Shown here piece after piece: positions 33,628 through 37,749 of a DNA stretch of 37,749 nucleotides (within the stretch, counting starts at the first letter, position 1; each line of letters starts with the position of its first letter). The translations under genes were made by a program, and so were the position numbers. The notes below the pieces were generated by a model. That model made no database searches and was not told where the DNA came from. It was given only the letters and a program-made list of their open reading frames with translations. This DNA is from Butyricimonas paravirosa (GTDB taxonomy: Bacteria > Bacteroidota > Bacteroidia > Bacteroidales > Marinifilaceae): NCBI RefSeq assembly GCF_032878955.1, contig NZ_CP043840.1, positions 1-37,749 of the forward strand, given 5' to 3'.

Positions 33628-34131
33628 ATGAAAAGAATAGCATTTCTTGTTATCACCTTATTTTTTTCCCTAAAGTCAATGGCTGGTGATGGTGATAAGT
33701 TTTTTAATATTTCAGGAGGTTGGCAATGGAAAAATACCGTCAATGCAGTTGTAGGGCTGGAGTTTGAAGGTAAATATCACAATGCTTATGAACTATATAT
33801 TGATTTAGCTACAGCATATGATAAATGCCCGGTATGTAATAAGGTATGCTCTGATAGTTTCTGGAGCTATAAAACATTCGGCATAGGTGCAGCATATAAA
33901 CCTACAATCTCACGAGGCAAAAACAGTAATTTAAGATGGCGGTTTGGAGCAGATTTAGGAGCTAACAGAAAAGGGTTTCAGGCTTCCATTGATATAGGTT
34001 TAGAATATAGCTATTCATTTAGAAATGGAATGCAAGTCTTTGTAATGCAAAAAAATGATTTTGTCTTTTGGACACGTGACCATTTCCGAAATGGATTATT
34101 AGTAGGTGTCAAATTTCCAATAAATAATTAA
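33628..34131 (+). CDS. traO: TraO-like outer-membrane protein
   Basis: 167 residues with a signal peptide (MKRIAFLVITLFFSLKSMAG). The mature part alternates as an outer-membrane beta-barrel: NISGGWQWKNTVNAVVGLEF, then YKTFGIGAAYKPTI and GVKFPINN at the end. Two cysteine pairs (CPVCNKVC) are in one loop. In Bacteroides clusters this position after TraN is TraO. The signal-peptide coding sequence contains the border motif TTTTCCCTAAAGT (33664). Confidence 0.8.
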   Translation: MKRIAFLVITLFFSLKSMAGDGDKFFNISGGWQWKNTVNAVVGLEFEGKYHNAYELYIDLATAYDKCPVCNKVCSDSFWSYKTFGIGAAYKPTISRGKNSNLRWRFGADLGANRKGFQASIDIGLEYSYSFRNGMQVFVMQKNDFVFWTRDHFRNGLLVGVKFPINN

Positions 34132-34133
34132 GT

Positions 34134-34793
34134 ATGAAAAAAATATATATAATTCTATTATCCATTATAGGGGTAATATCATCATGTACAAAACACGAAG
34201 ATATTATAGACACATCATTACAGCCGGGTAGTATCTTATGTAGTGATGGAAGTATAGTGCATCCCTCACTTTTTTCACCCAATGAAAAAGAAGCCATTGG
34301 AGTTGTATTTTGGTGTAATGATGGGAATAATCCTGATATAAAAGAAACCGCTTATGCCGTTTCATTAGAAGATTTAGAAGAAAATCCTTTAATAGATACA
34401 GACGAGGATATAGCTAATGTTTCGGAAGATGAAAACAGCTTTGATGGAGCAGCTAATACTGCCGCAATAATGAACTTTGCTATAAAAGATAGTTTAGCTT
34501 ATCCAGCAGCTCAAAAAGCTATAGAATACGCACCAAAAGGTGTTACAGGTTGGTTTATTGGCTCTATCGCACAAAACAAAGCAATCTCTAATAATCTTGA
34601 AAAGGTATATTCTTCTTTCTCAATCATTGGAGGAACGCACTTTGATGGTTGGTACTGGAGTTCTACAGAAGATGGAGCAGGAAAAGATACTCCTAAAGTG
34701 TTTGCACTAATTTCTTCATTAACAAAAGGAAGAGCAACCAGTACAAGCAAAAGAAATTCATTTAAAATCAGACCTATTATAGCAATAAGATAA
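34134..34793 (+). CDS. DUF1566-like lipoprotein in the tra operon
   Basis: 219 residues with a lipobox ending at Cys18 (VISSC). The start of the mature region is GSILCSDGSIVHPSLFSP, and the C-terminus has WYWSSTEDGAG with SFKIRPIIAIR, the pattern of DUF1566/C-type lectin-like domains. Such domains are common in surface proteins that bind or recognise other molecules. It follows TraO after two bases and precedes OmpA-like. It is not a standard Tra protein, so a cell-cell contact or recognition role is possible. Confidence 0.7.
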   Translation: MKKIYIILLSIIGVISSCTKHEDIIDTSLQPGSILCSDGSIVHPSLFSPNEKEAIGVVFWCNDGNNPDIKETAYAVSLEDLEENPLIDTDEDIANVSEDENSFDGAANTAAIMNFAIKDSLAYPAAQKAIEYAPKGVTGWFIGSIAQNKAISNNLEKVYSSFSIIGGTHFDGWYWSSTEDGAGKDTPKVFALISSLTKGRATSTSKRNSFKIRPIIAIR

Positions 34794-34795
34794 TC

Positions 34796-35437
34796 ATGAA
34801 AAAGAAAATAATTATACTAGCAGCCTTCGTTGTTACATTTTTTACCGCATGTACTTCAACGCATATGATAACTTTCAGTAACGCTGAACTAAGCGACAAA
34901 GAAAAAGACATGATAGAAAATAATAGTAACTATTCAACCGCTTCAATAGTTGGTGGAAGTGCAAAATTAGTTAAAGAGGAAAGAGATAAAGCTATCCAAG
35001 AAAAGATAGAAGCTAGAAGAAATAAACTAAAAGCTATTGATGGCTTATCAATCTCCAGCTATAAAGATAAAAATGGAAAAGAACAGTTTAAAGCAACAGC
35101 TCAAAGTGAAATCCTATTCAAATTTGATTCATATGAATTAAATGAAGAAGCTCAAAAAATGCTTTCTGACTTATGTAATATCATTAGTGAAATACCCAAT
35201 ACTAAGATTAAAATAATTGGGCATACTGACAATATAGGAGAAAAACAATACAATATCATACTTTCTAAAAATAGAGCAGCAGCAGTAGGAAATTACCTTA
35301 GAACCGCTGGTATAGAAACAAACAACATAACAGAAGATGGAAAAGGATATAGCGAACCCATTGCAGACAATACAAGTGAAGCTGGACGTGCTAAAAATAG
35401 GAGAGTAGAAATATTTATCACAAATGATGAATATTAA
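34796..35437 (+). CDS. OmpA-family lipoprotein
   Basis: 213 residues with lipobox FFTAC (Cys19). A helical linker about 30-85 is followed by an OmpA/Pal C-terminal domain from about residue 105, with FKFDSYELNEEAQKML, IIGHTDNIGEKQYN and NRRVEIFI. These domains bind peptidoglycan non-covalently. It closes the transfer operon and could anchor the outer-membrane part of the channel to the wall, in keeping with TraM-TraN and the M23 enzyme. A strong terminator follows at 35455. Confidence 0.88.
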   Translation: MKKKIIILAAFVVTFFTACTSTHMITFSNAELSDKEKDMIENNSNYSTASIVGGSAKLVKEERDKAIQEKIEARRNKLKAIDGLSISSYKDKNGKEQFKATAQSEILFKFDSYELNEEAQKMLSDLCNIISEIPNTKIKIIGHTDNIGEKQYNIILSKNRAAAVGNYLRTAGIETNNITEDGKGYSEPIADNTSEAGRAKNRRVEIFITNDEY

Positions 35438-35454
35438 AAAGAGAGATTTCTATT

Positions 35455-35492
35455 AACAAAGACCGGGAGGTAAAACTCTCGGTCTTTGTTTT
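35455..35492 (+). terminator. Terminator of the tra operon
   Basis: AACAAAGACCGGGAG (35455-35469) pairs with CTCTCGGTCTTTGTT (35476-35490), one mismatch, around GTAAAA, followed by TTATAG. It precedes repeat R5, so R5 is not part of the main tra transcript. Confidence 0.88.
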
Positions 35493-35504
35493 ATAGTCTG
35501 GAAA

Positions 35505-36042
35505 GAAATTGATACCGTACTTTTCGGAGTTCCGGCACTGATGGGCAAACATGGCATGATGAAATGATACCGAATTATCATTCCTGGCACACCCTGCAGA
35601 ACGACCTTTTGATACCAAATACAAAAAGCTGCCGGAAGCCGGACACAAAAAATTGATACCATAAAACATTAGGGAAAAAGAACAAAGAGAAAACACTATA
35701 TATAAATAATATATGAATATATAATATATGAACCTATAAACATATAATATATGATTAATATACTCCACTTCCAGAAAGAGCAACACGAAGAATCTTCTTT
35801 TCCCTAAAGTTCTTTGTGTCGTTTCTCTCTATATCTGAATACAGAAAAACGGCTGCATCATAAAAGAAACGATACCGACACCATTCAGGAACTATCGCCC
35901 ATCAGCAAAAGGATTGCATCTAATTGATACCTTTTCTGCCTGCACTAGAGAGAAACCGGGAAGGTATTTGATACCGTACTTTTCCGGGTTCTGCCCGGCA
36001 TGGACGATAAGAGAACATTATTATGATACCAAAAACTTTAGG
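35505..36042 (+). repeat. Phased heptamer repeat R5 (complete gamma-beta-alpha)
   Basis: TGATACC at 35510, 35565, 35610, 35654 (55, 45, 44), AT-rich beta 35690-35760, then CGATACC at 35870 and TGATACC at 35925, 35969, 36024 (55, 44, 55). Borders AACATTAGGGAAAAA near 35665, TTTTCCCTAAAGTTC near 35801 and AACTTTAGGGAAAAA near 36031. It is the inverted counterpart of R4, and like R4 it abuts a promoter-leader cassette. Confidence 0.92.
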
Positions 36043-36214
36043 GAAAAATAAAACTTCGGCAGTCTATAAACCTAAAACCATTTTTAACAAAAATAATTGT
36101 CCTATTATTTGCGACATTTATAGAAAATTACTATCTTTGAGTATTGAAAATAAAGAGATAAATAAACTTTTAAAGCTGGTTTGGCTGCCAGTATAAAGAA
36201 CAGCAAACAAAATC
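36043..36214 (+). promoter_or_regulatory. Promoter-leader cassette C
   Basis: -33 TTTG (36108-36111), 20-bp spacer, -7 TATCTTTG (36132-36139), predicted start near 36146 and a 69-nt leader that ends at the ATG at 36215. It carries the same CTGG/CCAG and GCTG/CAGC pairings as cassettes A and B. Confidence 0.82.
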
Positions 36215-36484
36215 ATGAATATCTTAAGATTTCTTTTAAGTAGCTTTTTATGGGCTATGGGTGGAATTTTTGTATTAGCAATCTATGCGTATAGTGAACT
36301 AGTCTATTTGATTTTTATTTGCATTGCAATAGTAGGATTAACCATCTACTACAGAAAATCCATAATAAAAATGTACGCAGAAATCTTTAATGAGTTAGGA
36401 ATCAATAAGTATGTTATACAAATTAAAAATCTAAAGAAATACAAAGAACCTATTTACAAACTAATCAATACAATAGGTCTATGA
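36215..36484 (+). CDS. Small membrane protein under cassette C
   Basis: 89 residues with two hydrophobic spans (about 4-24 and 28-45) and a basic C-terminal half (YRKSIIKMYAEIFNEL, IQIKNLKKYKEPIYKL). The start codon directly ends cassette C, the same promoter-leader that serves ardC. No family is recognised. Sharing the promoter with an antirestriction gene hints at early expression in the recipient, for example in exclusion or establishment. Confidence 0.65.
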   Translation: MNILRFLLSSFLWAMGGIFVLAIYAYSELVYLIFICIAIVGLTIYYRKSIIKMYAEIFNELGINKYVIQIKNLKKYKEPIYKLINTIGL

Positions 36485-36498
36485 TGATTGTTTTTTCT

Positions 36499-36528
36499 CT
36501 ATCTTTGCTAAAGACATCAGCAAGATAG
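36499..36528 (+). promoter_or_regulatory. Promoter with overlapping operator palindrome
   Basis: -7 box TATCTTTG at 36500-36507. CTATCTTTGCT (36499-36509) and AGCAAGATAG (36519-36528) form an inverted repeat with one bulge that covers the -7 box and the predicted start. A repressor here would block the DUF3791/DUF3990 operon, as expected for toxin-antitoxin autoregulation. Confidence 0.6.
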
Positions 36529-36555
36529 CTATATAAAATTAGAAAATAAATAGTT

Positions 36556-37005
36556 ATGGAAACTAATCAAACATATCAAAATGAACTTGGTTCGGCTATG
36601 CTCCCATTTGTTATGAGAGAATTGGTTGATACAGTCATGAAAAGAAAAACGCTACCTTTAGAAGATGCGTTATACTATATATATTCTTCCAATTTGTACA
36701 AGGCATTATTGGACGAGAACACAAAACTATGGTATTCAAGTACATTATCACTTTATGAAGCATTAGAAAAAGAGAAAACAGAACAGAAGAAAGTACAAAA
36801 GGACAATCCAAAGATATTGCTTTTTCAAATGTTTTGTGCTGAAAATTACAGGGAAACTAAAAATATAAGTGCTAAAGAAACTCTTTTGCTGTTTTCCAAT
36901 CATGGCGTTTTTGAATTTCTATATGAAAATTTTGAAATGCTGCACACACAAGATACAGAGTATATATTAGATACTATAATAACTTATATCAATAAAAAGG
37001 CATGA
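36556..37005 (+). CDS. Fused DUF3791-type antitoxin-like protein
   Basis: 149 residues. The C-terminal half (about 85-148) fits DUF3791, with ILLFQMFCAENYRETKNISA, LFSNHGVFEFLYENF and the signature LHTQDTEYILDTIITYI. The N-terminal half (about 12-70, LPFVMRELVDTVMKRKTLPL then YYIYSSNLYKALLDENTKLW) resembles the small separate protein that in my recollection usually precedes DUF3791. The two look fused here. It overlaps the DUF3990 start by four bases. Antitoxin is inferred from order and family pairing. Confidence 0.7.
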   Translation: METNQTYQNELGSAMLPFVMRELVDTVMKRKTLPLEDALYYIYSSNLYKALLDENTKLWYSSTLSLYEALEKEKTEQKKVQKDNPKILLFQMFCAENYRETKNISAKETLLLFSNHGVFEFLYENFEMLHTQDTEYILDTIITYINKKA

Positions 37006-37481
37006 AACTATATCACGGCTCAACAGTTACCGTCAAATCCCCTAATATACAGAAAGGGCGTAAAGCTACTGACTTTGGAAAAGGATTCTATACGACAACT
37101 AATTTTGAACAGGCTAAGAAGTGGGCAATACTCAAAAGAAATCGGGAACATGGTAAAAAAGCGGTCGTTTCAGTTTATGAAGTCCCCGATAATATTCTTG
37201 ATAGAGAGTTTTCAGTCCTTCGATTTGATGGGGCTACAAAAGAGTGGCTGGAGTTTGTAGTTAATAACCGCAGAGGAAAAGGAAAAAACAGCTATGATTT
37301 AATAATGGGACCCGTTGCCAATGACCAGTTATATGCAACAATCCGGCTTTATGAACAAGGTGTTGTTACGGCTGATGCAGCGATTGAAATGCTAAAGACC
37401 CATAAGCTTTTTAACCAACTTTCATTTCATACAGTGAAAGTTATTCCATTATTAAAATTCACAGAATCTATTGAAGTATAA
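37002..37481 (+). CDS. DUF3990 protein (ADP-ribosyltransferase-like toxin candidate)
   Basis: 159 residues. It begins with the DUF3990 pattern LYHGSTVTVKSPNI, then DFGKGFYTTTNFEQAKKWA, and later YDLIMGPVANDQLYATI. The YHGS and GFYTT-type blocks resemble the ADP-ribosyltransferase fold. DUF3990 is found paired with DUF3791. It is translationally coupled to the preceding gene (ATGA). Toxin function fits the coupling but is not proved by sequence. Confidence 0.75.
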   Translation: MKLYHGSTVTVKSPNIQKGRKATDFGKGFYTTTNFEQAKKWAILKRNREHGKKAVVSVYEVPDNILDREFSVLRFDGATKEWLEFVVNNRRGKGKNSYDLIMGPVANDQLYATIRLYEQGVVTADAAIEMLKTHKLFNQLSFHTVKVIPLLKFTESIEV

Positions 37482-37502
37482 ATCATAAAACTATAATGAA
37501 CC

Positions 37503-37749
37503 ATGAATAAAGAAATGAGCTTGGATGTTGCGCTCGACATTATCGGGACACTCCGCATGATGAAGATAGATGAAATATCAGAAGAGAAGGATGAAAACAG
37601 AAAAAAAATACTGCAAAAAGAACTTTCTGTTCTCAACACAGAAGAAAAAATAGCAAATGGATTGTTGCAGTTTGAAGTTTCTGAAAATGTGCGCTTATCA
37701 GTCATGGATAAGATACAAAACTATTACGCACCTAAATTGAAAGCATATT
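37503..37749 (+). CDS. Small helical protein, runs off the window end
   Basis: 82 codons up to the window edge, starting MNKEMSLDVALDIIGTLRMM and with a charged middle (EEKDENRKKILQKEL). It lies 21 bases after DUF3990. If the sequence is circular it ends four codons later at bases 10-12, for 86 residues, overlapping the zeta-toxin ATG. It could then be the partner of DUF3990 or of zeta. No family is recognised; partial. Confidence 0.65.
   Translation, partial: MNKEMSLDVALDIIGTLRMMKIDEISEEKDENRKKILQKELSVLNTEEKIANGLLQFEVSENVRLSVMDKIQNYYAPKLKAY

Noticed and set aside
35418..35786. 122-codon minus-strand open frame in R5
   Set aside because: It is the mirror image of the R4 reading, crosses a strong terminator and overlaps the ompA-like end.
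1..37749. tRNA, rRNA or riboswitch
   Set aside because: No cloverleaf, rRNA-like or known aptamer sequence was noticed; the cassette leader has alternative pairings but no known ligand-binding pattern.

Overview
The window looks like a whole, or nearly whole, conjugative plasmid of about 37.7 kb from a member of the Bacteroidales (Bacteroides or Parabacteroides type). The evidence is low GC, promoters with the Bacteroides -7 box TAnnTTTG, weak Shine-Dalgarno signals, a Bacteroidetes-type Tra set (DUF4134, DUF4133, VirB4-like TraG, then TraJ/K/M/N/O), DUF4099/DUF3945 and DUF3408 proteins, a MobA-type accessory protein with a Bacteroides relaxase, and a Rep_3-type initiator next to iterons. If the last base is joined to base 1, the open frame at 37503 continues for four codons and stops at bases 10-12, overlapping the zeta-toxin start. 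This suggests a circular replicon opened at an arbitrary gene start.

Layout: 1-867 holds a zeta-toxin kinase. 914-1579 (minus) is an M23 peptidase. 1620-8396 is a plus-strand run of DUF3945 proteins, a Toprim protein, a PH-like membrane protein, a secreted Tra paralogue, a triple zinc-ribbon protein, HU and a lipoprotein. 8571-11133 holds a small protein, the coupling protein and an XRE regulator. 11568-15768 (minus) holds a lipoprotein, DUF3408, ParA, relaxase and MobA-like protein, with a strongly palindromic oriT candidate at 15791-15869. 16471-16884 holds seven iterons, followed by rep and about twelve small minus-strand genes up to 21201. 22229-24257 (minus) holds an ArdC-like antirestriction protein and a serine recombinase. 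24403-35437 is one long plus-strand transfer operon. 36215-37749 holds a small membrane protein and a DUF3791/DUF3990 toxin-antitoxin-like operon that probably runs into the zeta toxin across the junction.

The most unusual content is non-coding. (1) A family of six intergenic repeats is built from the heptamer TGATACC/GGTATCA, spaced at 44, 45 or 55 bp (near-multiples of 11) and enclosing small GC-rich palindromes, with borders TTTTCCCTAAWGTT. The repeats sit at the joints between functional modules and are co-oriented with the upstream genes. (2) One promoter plus 69-nt leader cassette is present three times, each ending exactly at the start codon of a different gene (a 27-codon ORF leading the small-gene/rep operon, ardC, and a membrane protein at 36215). 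Together these suggest a plasmid assembled from modules joined by repeats, with an establishment-type regulon made by copying one promoter-leader.

How the parts fit: MobA-like protein, relaxase and coupling protein process oriT DNA. TraE-TraO with M23 and OmpA-like envelope proteins form the mating channel. ArdC and perhaps the small genes act early in the recipient. Rep with iterons, ParA/DUF3408 and the resolvase maintain the plasmid. The zeta and DUF3990 proteins would stabilise it by addiction. All assignments rest on reading the sequence; no searches were run.
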